Source: Opitutia bacterium (GTDB lineage: Bacteria > Verrucomicrobiota > Verrucomicrobiia > Opitutales > Opitutaceae). From it: a stretch of DNA of 64,000 nt. The DNA lies in the NCBI GenBank assembly GCA_016187925.1, contig JACPIS010000023.1, positions 62,001 through 126,000 of the forward strand, in the 5' to 3' direction. Shown in pieces: positions 53,203 to 62,968 of the stretch (positions are counted from its first letter, which is position 1; the number at the start of each line of letters is the position of its first letter). A program made the translations under genes and the position numbers. A model generated the notes under the pieces. It did no database searches. It worked only from the letters and a program-made list of their open reading frames with translations, and was not told the origin of the DNA.

Positions 53203-54573
53203 ATGTCCGCCATCGTTTCTCCCGTCCCAGTCACTGAATCCCGATCCATGGGCGCGCCTTCGCTTTCGCCACCCGTGATCGACATTCTCCGCTTCAACAC
53301 CTGCGGCAGTGTCGACGATGGCAAGTCCACCCTCATCGGCCGTCTGCTCTACGACTCGAAGTCGCTGATGGAGGACCAGCTCGAGGCGCTCGAGCGCTCC
53401 GCCGCCATCACCGGCGGCGGCCAGGTCAACCTCGCCAACCTCACCGACGGCCTCCGCGCCGAGCGTGAGCAGGGCATCACGATCGATGTCGCCTATCGCT
53501 ACTTCGCGACGCCGCGCCGCCGGTTCATCATCGCCGACACGCCCGGGCATGTGCAGTACACGCGCAACATGGTCACGGGCGCCAGCACGGCGAACCTCTC
53601 CATCGTGCTGGTGGATGCCCGCGCCGGCGTCAGCGAGCAGAGCCGCCGCCACACCGCCATCGCATCGCTCCTGCGCATCCCGCATCTCGTCGTCGCGGTG
53701 AACAAGATGGACCTCGTCGGCTGGAGCGAGGAGCGCTTCCACGAGATTCGTGAGGAATTCGAGGAATTTCTCCCGCGCCTGGACATGAAGGACGTGAAGT
53801 TCATCCCGCTCAGCGCGCTCAACGGCGACAACGTCGTCGATCCCTCGCCGCACACGCCCTGGTATGCCGGCCCGACTTTGCTCGGCCACCTCGAGACGGT
53901 GCACATCGGCAGCGACTGGAACCTGCAGGGCTTCCGTCTGCCGGTGCAATGGGTCAACCGCCCCAACAATCCCACGGACGCCCGCCTGCATGACTTCCGC
54001 GGGTTCAGCGGACAGATCGCCGGCGGCATCGTGCGGGTGGGGCAGAAGATCATGGCTTTGCCGGGCGGGTTGGCTTCAACCGTGAAGGAAATCCACACCG
54101 GCGACGGTCCCGTCGACGAGGCGTTCTGTCCGCAATCGGTCACGCTCGTGCTCGAGCACGACATCGACATCAGCCGCGGCACCCTGCTTGTGAATCCGGA
54201 CGAGTTGCCCGGCGGCGGCACGGACCTGCGCGCCCGCGTCTGCTGGATGCACCCGCGCGCGCTCCAGCGCGGGAAAAAATATCTGCTCAAACACACCTCC
54301 AGCACGGTGCAGGCGGTGGTCACCGAACTCGTGAACCGCATCGACATCGCCACGCTCGAGCCCGCGGCGGCGCCCGCCGAACTGGCGTTGAACGACATCG
54401 GCGAAATCCGCCTGCGCACGGCGCGTCCGATTTTCTACGACGGCTACGCAGTCAACCGCCTGACCGGATCGTTCATCCTCATCGAGCCTGGCACTCACGC
54501 CACCGTGGCCGCGGGCCTGCTGCACGCGCCGGCCGAGGCGGTCCGCCCCGAGCACACCGACTACGCGATCTGA
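53203..54573 (+). CDS. cysN: sulfate adenylyltransferase subunit 1 (GTPase)
   Basis: GTPase that drives sulfate activation with CysD; EF-Tu-like fold. 456 residues from ATG 53203. G1 GSVDDGKSTLIG, G3 DTPGH, G4 NKMD and a SALNGDNV G5-like loop are present, followed by two beta-barrel domains. There is no C-terminal APS-kinase (CysC) fusion. The start inside the frame was chosen over 53131, which would translate the REP element. Followed by a small AT-rich gap and the Rrf2 gene. Confidence 0.95.
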   Translation: MSAIVSPVPVTESRSMGAPSLSPPVIDILRFNTCGSVDDGKSTLIGRLLYDSKSLMEDQLEALERSAAITGGGQVNLANLTDGLRAEREQGITIDVAYRYFATPRRRFIIADTPGHVQYTRNMVTGASTANLSIVLVDARAGVSEQSRRHTAIASLLRIPHLVVAVNKMDLVGWSEERFHEIREEFEEFLPRLDMKDVKFIPLSALNGDNVVDPSPHTPWYAGPTLLGHLETVHIGSDWNLQGFRLPVQWVNRPNNPTDARLHDFRGFSGQIAGGIVRVGQKIMALPGGLASTVKEIHTGDGPVDEAFCPQSVTLVLEHDIDISRGTLLVNPDELPGGGTDLRARVCWMHPRALQRGKKYLLKHTSSTVQAVVTELVNRIDIATLEPAAAPAELALNDIGEIRLRTARPIFYDGYAVNRLTGSFILIEPGTHATVAAGLLHAPAEAVRPEHTDYAI

Positions 54574-54714
54574 GACATGGGTGTGTAGCGGAAAGTGTCA
54601 TATTATAGATGCCACTTCCAATATCCCCGTTTTCCGCGCATGTGAAGCGGGGCACGCGCGCGTGGCGAAACGAATTGCCCGCGCGACCGCAGCGCCATTA
54701 GCCTCGCGGCCACC

Positions 54715-55128
54715 TTGAAGATCACCGTCAAGCTCGACTACACCTGCCGCATCCTGTGCGAACTCGCGCGCCATTACGCCGGCGGCGAGCCTGTGCGCAT
54801 CGACGATCTGTCGAAGGTCGAGGCCGTGCCGGCCAATTTTCTCGCCCAGATCCTCGGCGAACTGCGCAACGGCAAGCTCGTGGTCAGCAAGCGCGGCGTG
54901 CAGGGCGGCTTCCTGCTCGCGCGGGCGCCCGACCAGATCACGTTGCATGATATCGTGAAAGTCATGGAGGGTGACCTGCTCGAACTCAGCGGCAATCACG
55001 GCGGCAAGTCAGGCCGGCGCGTGAAACAGATTTGGCAGGAAATCCGCGAAGTCGCCGCCCAGAAAGCCCGCGGCTACACGTTGGAAATGATGGCGGCGCA
55101 AAAAGAGCCCGAGATGTATCACATCTGA
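54715..55128 (+). CDS. Rrf2-family transcription regulator (CymR-like)
   Basis: 137 residues starting at TTG 54715; no ATG is available at the right distance from the winged-helix start KITVKLDYTCRILCELARHY. The helix-turn-helix (RIDDLSKVEAVPANFLAQIL) and wing (VSKRGVQGGFLLARAPDQITL) are clear. The three cysteines that bind Fe-S clusters in IscR/NsrR (around residues 90-110) are absent, as in CymR, which with CysK controls cysteine genes in Firmicutes. It lies directly before cysK and after cysN, so control of this sulfur cluster is a strong inference. An AT-rich CATATTATAG tract near 54599 may hold its promoter. Confidence 0.85.
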   Translation: MKITVKLDYTCRILCELARHYAGGEPVRIDDLSKVEAVPANFLAQILGELRNGKLVVSKRGVQGGFLLARAPDQITLHDIVKVMEGDLLELSGNHGGKSGRRVKQIWQEIREVAAQKARGYTLEMMAAQKEPEMYHI

Positions 55129-55230
55129 ATCCCAGCGGGTTGGGCGGACTAAACCAACCTGAGCCGAGGCGCGTGTAATAACCGGATAGGCGGTTGACAG
55201 AAGGAGGTTCATGGAAACATTTAATAGGTC

Positions 55231-56181
<951 letters not shown>

Positions 56182-56188
56182 GCCGCGC

Positions 56189-57127
56189 TCAGATCATCCA
56201 GTCGCCCTTGAATTCCTCGGCCGTCGCGCGTGACTCGACGGCCGATTCCTTTTTGCGGCGTGGCCGGACGACGAGGTTGGTGTCCTTGTAGTAGGCGATG
56301 CTGTGGGGCGGGGTGGACTCGAGCAGCCAGACGTTGGCGCCCACGACCGTGTGCGCGCCGATGCGCGTGTCGCCGCCGAGGATGGTGGCGTGCGCGTAGA
56401 TGGTGACGTGGTCGTCGATGTCCGGGTGGCGTTTCACGCCCTTGATCGGCGTGCCGGTGGCATCGGTCTCGAAGGACTTCGCGCCGAGCGTGACGCCTTG
56501 GTAGACCTTCACGTGCGCGCCGAGGCGGGCGGTTTCGCCGATGACGACGCCGGTGCCGTGGTCGATGAAGAAATACGGGCCGATCTCGGCGCCCGGGTGG
56601 ATGTCGATGCCGGTGCGCTCGTGGGCGTATTCGGTGAGCATGCGCGGTAGCAGCGGGACGCCCAGCCGGTAGAGCACGTGCGCCACGCGTTGCAGCGAGA
56701 TGGCGAGCACGCACGGGTAGGCGAGGATGATCTCGTCCAGGCTGCGCGCCGCCGGATCGCCCGCGTAGGCGGCGGCGACGTCGGTCTGCACGATGCGGCG
56801 CACCTCGGGCAGGCGGGTGAGGGCTTCGGTGGCGATGCGCCGCGCGTTGTGTTTCGGGTCAGGATCGGCGGCATGGCGCAGGCATTTCTCCACCTCGGTG
56901 ACGAGGCGTTTTTCGATCTTGGCCAGCATGTCGTCGAGCCACGCGGGGGCGTCCTTGCGGGCCAGTGCGGTGCTCTCGAAAAATCCAGGGAAGAGCACAT
57001 GCATGAAATCCCGGGCCAGCTCGTTGGCGAGGTCCTGCGAGGGAAGGTTGGCGCCGTCGAGGTGGTTGATGCCGCCGTCGCGGTCGTAGGAATCGAGCAG
57101 GGCCTGGAGAAGGGCGTTCTTGGACAT
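56189..57127 (-). CDS. cysE: serine O-acetyltransferase
   Basis: Makes O-acetylserine for CysK. 312 residues: an extended N-terminal helical domain (about 1-170, as in the longer SAT types) followed by a left-handed beta-helix of hexapeptide repeats (GIDIHPGAEIGPYFFIDHGTGVVIGETARLG, shown in the sequence around residues 172-202). The catalytic His is in FIDHGTG and another in KRHPDIDDHVTIYA. The C-terminus ends in Ile (GDWMI), as required for docking into the CysK active site. Convergent with cysK. Confidence 0.95.
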   Translation of the reverse strand: MSKNALLQALLDSYDRDGGINHLDGANLPSQDLANELARDFMHVLFPGFFESTALARKDAPAWLDDMLAKIEKRLVTEVEKCLRHAADPDPKHNARRIATEALTRLPEVRRIVQTDVAAAYAGDPAARSLDEIILAYPCVLAISLQRVAHVLYRLGVPLLPRMLTEYAHERTGIDIHPGAEIGPYFFIDHGTGVVIGETARLGAHVKVYQGVTLGAKSFETDATGTPIKGVKRHPDIDDHVTIYAHATILGGDTRIGAHTVVGANVWLLESTPPHSIAYYKDTNLVVRPRRKKESAVESRATAEEFKGDWMI

Positions 57128-57226
57128 GAGCGAGCCTCATGGTCGCCCATTTTTGCTCTGCGTCAAATGCGGCTCCCGCCATAAATGGACGGATGATCGA
57201 TCATCGTGACCGGTTGCGGGCGTACA

Positions 57227-57254
57227 GTCCGCCTTCGCCGAGGCTTCGGCGGAC
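57227..57254. repeat. GTCCGCC inverted repeat
   Basis: GTCCGCCTTCGCCGAGGC and TTCGGCGGAC; imperfect hairpin. It is followed at 57256-57282 by a perfect 12 bp palindrome CTTTTCTTTCCG-CTC-CGGAAAGAAAAG next to the tRNA 3' end. Confidence 0.5.
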
Positions 57255-57282
57255 ACTTTTCTTTCCGCTCCGGAAAGAAAAG

Positions 57283-57367
57283 TGGTGCTCAGGGGGGGAC
57301 TCGAACCCCCACGCCTTACGGCACACGCCCCTCAAACGTGTGTGTCTACCAATTCCACCACCTGAGC
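57283..57367 (-). tRNA. tRNA-Leu (anticodon GAG)
   Basis: Acceptor stem GCTCAGG/CCTGAGC, D-arm GGTGGAATTGGTAGAC, anticodon stem CACGT/GCGTG with loop TTGAGGG (anticodon GAG), a long class II variable arm, T-arm GGGGGTTCGAGTCCCCC, discriminator A, and an encoded CCA (57285-57283). It reads CUC/CUU codons. Confidence 0.95.
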
Positions 57368-57554
57368 ATTTGAAAGAAAGGAAGGGCGAATTAGGTAAAT
57401 CCCGCGCGCCTTGTAAAGCCCCGAAATGCGCTTGCGTTGCTCTTTTTCGACAGGGACACTGCGATTTTCCCGTGCGCGCACCTAACGCCACGGAACACCA
57501 AGCAATAAAACCGACTCCCACCGGGTAACCACTCCCGTTGTTTCCCGCCCATAC

Positions 57555-59570
57555 ATGGACGACCAAACGCCCGCCCCCGAAAGCAATGAGCCGCAGGGTC
57601 TGAACAAAATCGACCTCAGCCAGTTGCAGGACTTCACCTTCGGCACCCAATGGTCCGAGGTTAAACCCGTCTCGCCGCAACAGCGCCGCGACCGCGACTT
57701 CGACCGCGGTGAGCGCCGTGACCGCCGCGAGGGCGGCGGCGGTGAACGCGGCGCTCCGCCGCGCGACCGTCGCGGCTTCCGCAAGCCCGCGGGCGCACCC
57801 GCCGGTGCTCCCGGTGGCGGCGAGGGCGGCCAGCGTCCGCCGCAGGGCGACCGTCCCCCGTTTGGCGGCGGTGACCGTCCGCGCGGCGAGGGTTTCCGCG
57901 GCGGTCCGCGGGGCGACTTCCGTGGCGGCGGTTTCCGCGGTGGTGAGCGTCGCGATTTCCGCGGCGAGGGTGGCGAGCGCGGCGCGCCGATGGAGCGCGG
58001 CCCGTACATCAGCCCGTATTTCAACATCACCTGCTATCCCGAGGACGCCGGCTTTGCCGCGATGGTGAAGGCCGTCCGCGCCTCGTGCCGCACGTTCCAG
58101 CTTTTCGAGATCACGAAGGCCGTGCTCGAGAAGAACGAGCGCTTCGTCGTCGTCATCCAGCGCAAGCCGTCGGAACGGCCCGCCGCCGCGCCCGCCGCGG
58201 AAGGCGCCCCGGTTCCCACCGAGCCGGCCAAGGCCGCCAAGACCGCGCCGATGTTCATGTCGCAGCCCGACCATCTGCCGTTCGAGACGGAGGAAGCCGC
58301 CATCCAGCACGTGCTCAAGAATCACCTGAGCCTGTTCTTCGAGGCGCAGGAAGTGGAGATTGATCCGCCCAAGGGCAATTTCCCGATCATCAACAAGTGC
58401 GGCATCACCGGCGAGTTGCTCGGGCCGCCGAACTACCACCTCTACCAGCAGATCATCCAGCAGCACCACGCCGCGCGCCTGGGCCGCATGCCGTTCGAGA
58501 AATTCCGCGATGGCATCGTCTCCGCCCGCGAGCCCGAGGTCGTCCAGCAGTGGCTGGACAAGATGAAGAAGACCACGCGCTACACGTGGAAGACCGTCGC
58601 CGCCAAGCCTGCCCCGGCCCCCGCCACCGAGACTCCGGCCGCGCCGGCTGAGGCAGCGTCCGCCGAAGTCGCCGCTCCTGCTCCCGAAGTCGCGGCCGCG
58701 CCCGCTCCCGAGGCCGTCGCTCCGGCTCCCGCCGCTGAGATGCCCGCGGCGCCGGTTGGTCCGAGCTTTGACAGCCTCGATGAGGCCCGCGCCCACCTGC
58801 TCACCAACGCGAAGGACAAGGTCGTGCGCGCGGTCGAGACCGTCCGTTTCCACGGCAAGCTCCTCGAGTCGCTCCCCGGCGGCGAGATCAAGCGCGCCGT
58901 CGAGGGTCACGTCGAGCGCCAGCGCCGCTTCCCGCTCGACACCGCCAACGCGCTGCGCGGCCGCCTGCGCCGCGAGGGTTTCACGATCTTCAAGAAGGGC
59001 TCGCGGGGCGTCTCCTACGTCTGCGCCGTCAAGCGCCGCTTCCGCGTCCCGGGCCAGGTGTTCTCCGAGTCCATCACCGCGCTGATCGACTGCATCGAGA
59101 AAAACCCGATGGTCCACGTGAAGGATCTGCCCTCGAAGTTCCTCGGCGTCGACATCGCCGCCGCGCTCGCCGCCACGCCGCTGCCCGAGGGCACCGCCGC
59201 CTCGCAGGCTCCGTTCATGGTGCTCACGCCCGAGCAGGGCGAGAAGCTCCGCAAGATGAACAACGACCTGCGCTGGCTCGTCACCGAGGGCTACGTCACG
59301 GAGTTCTCCGACGGCAAGCTCTTCGCCCCGCCGCCCATGGCGCCGCAAGCCGCCAAGAAGGCCGACGAGCACGGTGAGGAGCACGACCCCGTCGACTTCC
59401 CCGAAGCCCCGGCCCCCGCCGCCGCTCCGGCTCCCACAGCCGAAGCCGCTTCTGCGGCCCCGGCGGCAGAGACACCGGCGGTCGAACCCGCCGCGGAACC
59501 GGCCCCGGCTCCCGTCGCGGAACCAACGCCGGCCCCCGCTGAAGAACCGAAGCCCGAAGGCCAGGCCTGA
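57555..59570 (+). CDS. RGG-rich, likely RNA-binding protein
   Basis: 671 residues. Residues about 44-150 are Arg/Gly-rich with repeated RGG/RGE/FRGG units (RRDFRGEGG, GFRGGPRGDFRGG). Two globular parts follow, about 150-350 (YISPYFNITCYPEDAGFAAM...) and 410-600 (SLDEARAHLLTNAKDKVV..., then a winged-helix-like NNDLRWLVTEGYVTEFSDGKLF end), joined and tailed by Pro/Ala-rich linkers. RGG boxes bind RNA in many proteins; the globular parts are not recognised. Highly basic N-terminus, no signal. Preceded by tRNA-Leu on the other strand and followed by a strong terminator, so transcribed alone. Confidence 0.8.
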   Translation: MDDQTPAPESNEPQGLNKIDLSQLQDFTFGTQWSEVKPVSPQQRRDRDFDRGERRDRREGGGGERGAPPRDRRGFRKPAGAPAGAPGGGEGGQRPPQGDRPPFGGGDRPRGEGFRGGPRGDFRGGGFRGGERRDFRGEGGERGAPMERGPYISPYFNITCYPEDAGFAAMVKAVRASCRTFQLFEITKAVLEKNERFVVVIQRKPSERPAAAPAAEGAPVPTEPAKAAKTAPMFMSQPDHLPFETEEAAIQHVLKNHLSLFFEAQEVEIDPPKGNFPIINKCGITGELLGPPNYHLYQQIIQQHHAARLGRMPFEKFRDGIVSAREPEVVQQWLDKMKKTTRYTWKTVAAKPAPAPATETPAAPAEAASAEVAAPAPEVAAAPAPEAVAPAPAAEMPAAPVGPSFDSLDEARAHLLTNAKDKVVRAVETVRFHGKLLESLPGGEIKRAVEGHVERQRRFPLDTANALRGRLRREGFTIFKKGSRGVSYVCAVKRRFRVPGQVFSESITALIDCIEKNPMVHVKDLPSKFLGVDIAAALAATPLPEGTAASQAPFMVLTPEQGEKLRKMNNDLRWLVTEGYVTEFSDGKLFAPPPMAPQAAKKADEHGEEHDPVDFPEAPAPAAAPAPTAEAASAAPAAETPAVEPAAEPAPAPVAEPTPAPAEEPKPEGQA

Positions 59571-59580
59571 TAACTTCCCA

Positions 59581-59606
59581 AGCCCGCTCGCAAGAGCGGG
59601 CTTTTT
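59581..59606 (+). terminator. Rho-independent terminator of the RGG-rich gene
   Basis: AGCCCGCTC, loop GCAA, GAGCGGGCT followed by a T-run; a 9 bp perfect stem 10 bp after the stop codon. Confidence 0.85.
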
Positions 59607-59633
59607 CTTTGGCGCGCCCGGGCTCGATTCACG

Positions 59634-59897
59634 GGAGGGTCCGTGTCCCCACGGGCCGTTTGGAAGTTGCTTCGGCTCTCCCTTTGGCCGGCGCGGTGGC
59701 GGAATCTTTCATCGGCCGGTCTCTGGGGTGAGCATCGTTTCGCGGATGCTTGGAGGGTCCACGTCCCCGTGGACCGCGGCTCGCGGGGACGCGAGCCCTC
59801 CAGCCGTAGGGCCTGACTTCACGTGAGGTTACAGGCTCGACGCAAGGTCGAGCCCTACGCCCTGCCGCAGCCGTAGGGCCTGACCTCGTGTCAGGGC
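59634..59897. repeat. cluster of REP-like hairpins
   Basis: No gene. Five elements in 264 bp: GGAGGGTCCGTG hairpin (59634-59657); head-to-head pair GGAGGGTCCACG / inverse GGAGGGCTCGCG (59752-59801); GTAGGGCCTGAC (59806-59827); inverse GTAGGGCTCGAC (59834-59858); GTAGGGCCTGAC (59873-59897). Stems differ but pair; flanks and loops are constant. Confidence 0.75.
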
Positions 59898-59934
59898 TGA
59901 GGCCCGACGCTCTGCCCTCTGGCGGGGCCAGACT

Positions 59935-60417
59935 CTACCGCAGCTGCACGCGGTGCTTGTCGCCGTCGACGATCGAGAGCGTGAGATGCTGGGCGTTGGC
60001 GGGCAGCCAGCGGCCGATCTTCTCCGGCCACTCGACGGCCAGCACCCACGGGCTGATCAGGAACTCGTCGAGCAGCAGCTCCTCGATCTGGTGTTCGTTC
60101 TCCAGCCGGTAGGCGTCGAGGTGCACGAGCGTGCGCCTCGCTGCGCTTTTGCCGGACGAGCGGTCGGAGCTTTGCAGGGCAGGTCCCGCGCCGCGATAGA
60201 CCGAATAGATGGCGAACGTCGGGCTGGTGACGTGCTCGTGTACGCCGAGGCCCTGCGCGAGGCCCTGCACGAAGGTCGTCTTGCCCACGCCCATGTCGCC
60301 ATGCAGCGCCAAAGTCGTGTCGGGCGGCAACGTGGCAGCAAACTCCGCGGCCAGCGCGCGCGTCGCCTCGGCGGACTCAGTCGTGATGCCCTGGCGGAGC
60401 TTTTCAAGGATGCTCAT
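59935..60417 (-). CDS. tsaE: tRNA threonylcarbamoyladenosine biosynthesis ATPase TsaE
   Basis: P-loop ATPase needed with TsaB/TsaD for t6A37 modification of ANN-decoding tRNAs. 160 residues from ATG 60417 (MSILEKLRQGITTESAEAT). Walker A LHGDMGVGKTTF at residues 39-49, VTSPTFAIYSVY switch, LVHLDAYRLEN and the VLAVEWPEKIGRWLP motif are diagnostic. A short insert (GPALQSSDRSSGKSAARR) precedes the LVHLDAY strand. Next to thiL, a pairing often seen in bacterial genomes. Confidence 0.92.
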   Translation of the reverse strand: MSILEKLRQGITTESAEATRALAAEFAATLPPDTTLALHGDMGVGKTTFVQGLAQGLGVHEHVTSPTFAIYSVYRGAGPALQSSDRSSGKSAARRTLVHLDAYRLENEHQIEELLLDEFLISPWVLAVEWPEKIGRWLPANAQHLTLSIVDGDKHRVQLR

Positions 60418-60439
60418 GGCAGGTCCGCGCGCCGAAGTT

Positions 60440-60465
60440 GTAGGGCGGGGTCGACTGACCCCGCC
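60440..60465 (+). repeat. REP-like hairpin, GTAGGGCGGGGTC family
   Basis: GTAGGGCGGGGTCGACTGACCCCGCC; stem GGCGGGGTC/GACCCCGCC apart from a short loop. A related GACCCCGCC occurs at 60529 in the same tsaE-thiL gap. Confidence 0.6.
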
Positions 60466-60549
60466 TCGATGAAGTGCATGACTTCGAGGAACGGTGGGGT
60501 GCGGCCGCCGAGGCAGTCGCACTCGTCGCGACCCCGCCATCCATTGATC

Positions 60550-61509
60550 TTAGCGCAGATGCTCATAGCCATGGTAGTCGGCGAGGCGCAGCGCGCCCGC
60601 GGGCAATTTGCCCTGCTTCGCAAACGTGCCGATCAGCGTGAGCCGCAGGCGCGGGAAACGTTTCCGCCAGGCTTGCTCGAATTTCTTCGCGTCGGCGCGG
60701 CCACGCACGACGACGAGCAATTCGTAGTCCTCACCGTCGCTCAGCGCGTGGGCCAGCGCGGTCCGGTGCGAGCGCTCGGCGCTGGTCCGCGCGGCGGGGC
60801 TGACCGGCACGGCCGGGCCGCAGAGGGCCGGCACCAGGCCGGCGGTGGTGAGAGAGGTGAGGTCCTTCGCCAAGCCGTCGCTCACGTCCATCATGGCGCG
60901 GACTTCCGGGCGGCCGGCGAGCCACGCGCCCTCGGCGAGACGCGGCGTGAATTGGAAATGCTTGCCGAGCCGGCTGCCACCGAGTGAGCCGGTGACGTAG
61001 ATGCGGTCGCCGGCGCGGGCGCCCTGACGCGTGACGATGCGTGAGTTCGTTGCCTCGCCGTGCAGGGTGAGGAAGGCGCCGAAGAAGCCCGCGGGCGCCT
61101 GGGCGACGTCGCCCCCGACGATGTTCACGCCGAAGCGCCGGGCGCAGTCGGCAAGGCCGAGGTAGAAGTCGCGCAGCCACGCCACGCGGGTGTTGGCGGC
61201 CAGCGCCAGCGAAATGACGGCGGCGACCGGCCGGCCGCCCATCGCGGCGATGTCGCTCAGGTTGCGCTTGAGCAGCTTGGCGCCGACGGCGCGGGCCGGG
61301 ATGGCGTCGTCGAAATGCCAGCCGTAGATCACGGGGTCGGTGGTGACAAGCTGTGCGCGCCGGGCCGGTGGCAGCACGGCGCAATCGTCGCCGATGCCGA
61401 ATGGCGCCCGGGGCGTCACATCGCCCAGCCAGCCGCGCACCTGTTCGATGAGGCGCAGTTCGCCGTAGGCGGAGACGGCGGCGGAGCGTTGGGCGGTGAA
61501 AATCTTCAT
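60550..61509 (-). CDS. thiL: thiamine-monophosphate kinase
   Basis: Phosphorylates thiamine phosphate to thiamine diphosphate, the cofactor form. 319 residues. The AIR-synthase-like layout is seen in the metal/ATP motifs FGIGDDCAVL, TTDPVIYGWHF, NLSDIAAMGG and NIVGGD, and in the MMDVSDGLAKDL and LSDGEDYELLV segments. Starts MKIFTAQRSAAVSAYGEL at ATG 61509. Other thiamine genes are not in the window. Confidence 0.92.
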   Translation of the reverse strand: MKIFTAQRSAAVSAYGELRLIEQVRGWLGDVTPRAPFGIGDDCAVLPPARRAQLVTTDPVIYGWHFDDAIPARAVGAKLLKRNLSDIAAMGGRPVAAVISLALAANTRVAWLRDFYLGLADCARRFGVNIVGGDVAQAPAGFFGAFLTLHGEATNSRIVTRQGARAGDRIYVTGSLGGSRLGKHFQFTPRLAEGAWLAGRPEVRAMMDVSDGLAKDLTSLTTAGLVPALCGPAVPVSPAARTSAERSHRTALAHALSDGEDYELLVVVRGRADAKKFEQAWRKRFPRLRLTLIGTFAKQGKLPAGALRLADYHGYEHLR

Positions 61510-61632
61510 GTCGACGGGACGAGCCTAAGGCTTGGCCACGAAGAGGCACGAAAAACCATGGGAAGGCAGAGCATCCGCCGAAATATATTTTCGTGAGTAC
61601 TTGTGCCGTTTTGTGGACACAGTTTTAGGCGT

Positions 61633-62502
61633 TCAGGTGACACCGGGCAGGCCGGAGAGCACGATGACGATCGTGTTCAGATTGAACAGGCAGTGGGCGA
61701 TGATCGGCACACGGATGTCGCCGGTCGCCTCGTAGGCGAGGCCGAGGGCGGCGCCGAGCAGTGCGAGCGGCACGAAGCCCGCCAGATTCATGTGCAACGC
61801 GCCGAAGCACACCGCGCTCGCGGCAAACGCGATGAGCCGGCCGAAGCGCTGACGCAGATAGCGGAAGACGCCGTGGCGGAAGAGCAGTTCTTCGTTCACC
61901 GGTCCGGCGATGCACGCCACGGCGAACATGCCGAGCACGACGAGCGGCGACTTCACGTGTCCAAAAATGGCGATGAGATCCTGCGGCTCGTCCGGCAGGC
62001 CGGCGAAGCGCAACAGGGCAGTCCAGCCCGCGCTCAGCAGCACGACGACGGGCAGCGCCATCAGCAATGTGCCTGCGCCCTTGAGCGCGGCCGCCAGCCA
62101 ACTCATCCGCGGAGCCGGGTTGAGCCCGGGCGGCTCGGCGCCGTAGTCAGCATAGAGTCGCCGGCGGAGCAGGGCAAAGACCGGCCAGCCGAGCAGCGCG
62201 CAGGCGTGGAAACCCAGCCCGTAGGCGATGACCTCCAGTCCGGCGCGGTCGGCCGCGCCCTTGATCGACTTGCTGAAAAGCTGGAACGAGAGCGCCTGTC
62301 CGATGAAGCCGAGCAGGAAGATCAGCACGATCAGCAGCGTCACCTCGAAGCCTGTGATGTTCCAACGCCCCAGGCGCTTCGAGGCAAAGGTCGCTTCCCG
62401 CAGCGGGGCGACGAACACGGCCCGCAGGAGCAGCGCCGCGCCCGCGAGCAGGGCGGTCAGCTCAAAGACGGACAGGGCGATCTGGAATGGCGTCAGGGAC
62501 AC
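61633..62502 (-). CDS. CPBP-family intramembrane metalloprotease
   Basis: About 289 residues if translated from GTG 62502 (SLTPFQIALSVFELTALLAG follows); the frame extends upstream but overlaps the next gene. Roughly eight membrane segments. The CPBP (CAAX-protease-like) motifs are present: EELLFRHGVFRYLR (Glu-Glu...Arg), FGALHMN and the final HCLFNLN. Such proteases process peptides or act in bacteriocin/self-immunity and protein maturation; the substrate is unknown. Confidence 0.82.
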   Translation of the reverse strand: MSLTPFQIALSVFELTALLAGAALLLRAVFVAPLREATFASKRLGRWNITGFEVTLLIVLIFLLGFIGQALSFQLFSKSIKGAADRAGLEVIAYGLGFHACALLGWPVFALLRRRLYADYGAEPPGLNPAPRMSWLAAALKGAGTLLMALPVVVLLSAGWTALLRFAGLPDEPQDLIAIFGHVKSPLVVLGMFAVACIAGPVNEELLFRHGVFRYLRQRFGRLIAFAASAVCFGALHMNLAGFVPLALLGAALGLAYEATGDIRVPIIAHCLFNLNTIVIVLSGLPGVT

Positions 62503-62591
62503 GGCGCCCACGAATGAACGCGATTTGCACCGAAGGGAAACAAGAAGTTGGTCGTTTCCGTCGGCTATCACACCGGTAAGAGCATCTTGTC

Positions 62592-62966
62592 CTATGTAGC
62601 ATAGCCATACCGTCGGAGATGCATTTGCAGCAGGACATAGATGCCGAAGGTCGCGATTGCCCAAGCAAAGACAAACAAGGTCTGTCGCCAGCCGAAATGG
62701 CTTACTTTCAAATTCATCACCAACCGACTGCCGTGAACTCCTCCAACTACAAGCGCTACGGACCACAGGGACGAGAATGTAGTGATGCCAATAGCGGTAA
62801 TAGAATAGACCACATGCTCGGCATGCTTAGTAGCCGCCTCCCAAGGCGTGAGAATAAAGAAGTAAGCCAGCACCCAACTGGCAATAATTCCCACGGCTCC
62901 GAAAGAACGTGCGAACAGCTCGAAAGCGTCCTTGGGTTCGTCTGACTCTGGCTCGGTATCGGGCAT
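62592..62966 (-). CDS. small three-span membrane protein
   Basis: 124 residues from ATG 62966. The acidic soluble start MPDTEPESDEPKDAFELF is followed by three membrane segments (about 23-42, 54-76 and 95-115) and a basic end LRRYGYAT. No family recognised. Composition is less GC-rich than the neighbouring housekeeping genes. It begins 2 bp after the stop of a truncated second copy of the pyrC 3' end, so it lies at the border of a possible insertion. Confidence 0.6.
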   Translation of the reverse strand: MPDTEPESDEPKDAFELFARSFGAVGIIASWVLAYFFILTPWEAATKHAEHVVYSITAIGITTFSSLWSVALVVGGVHGSRLVMNLKVSHFGWRQTLFVFAWAIATFGIYVLLQMHLRRYGYAT

Positions 62967-62968
62967 TT

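Noticed and set aside
57256-57282. Intrinsic terminator for tRNA-Leu
   Set aside because: The 12 bp palindrome is perfect but lacks a T-run after it on the tRNA strand, so termination there is not supported.
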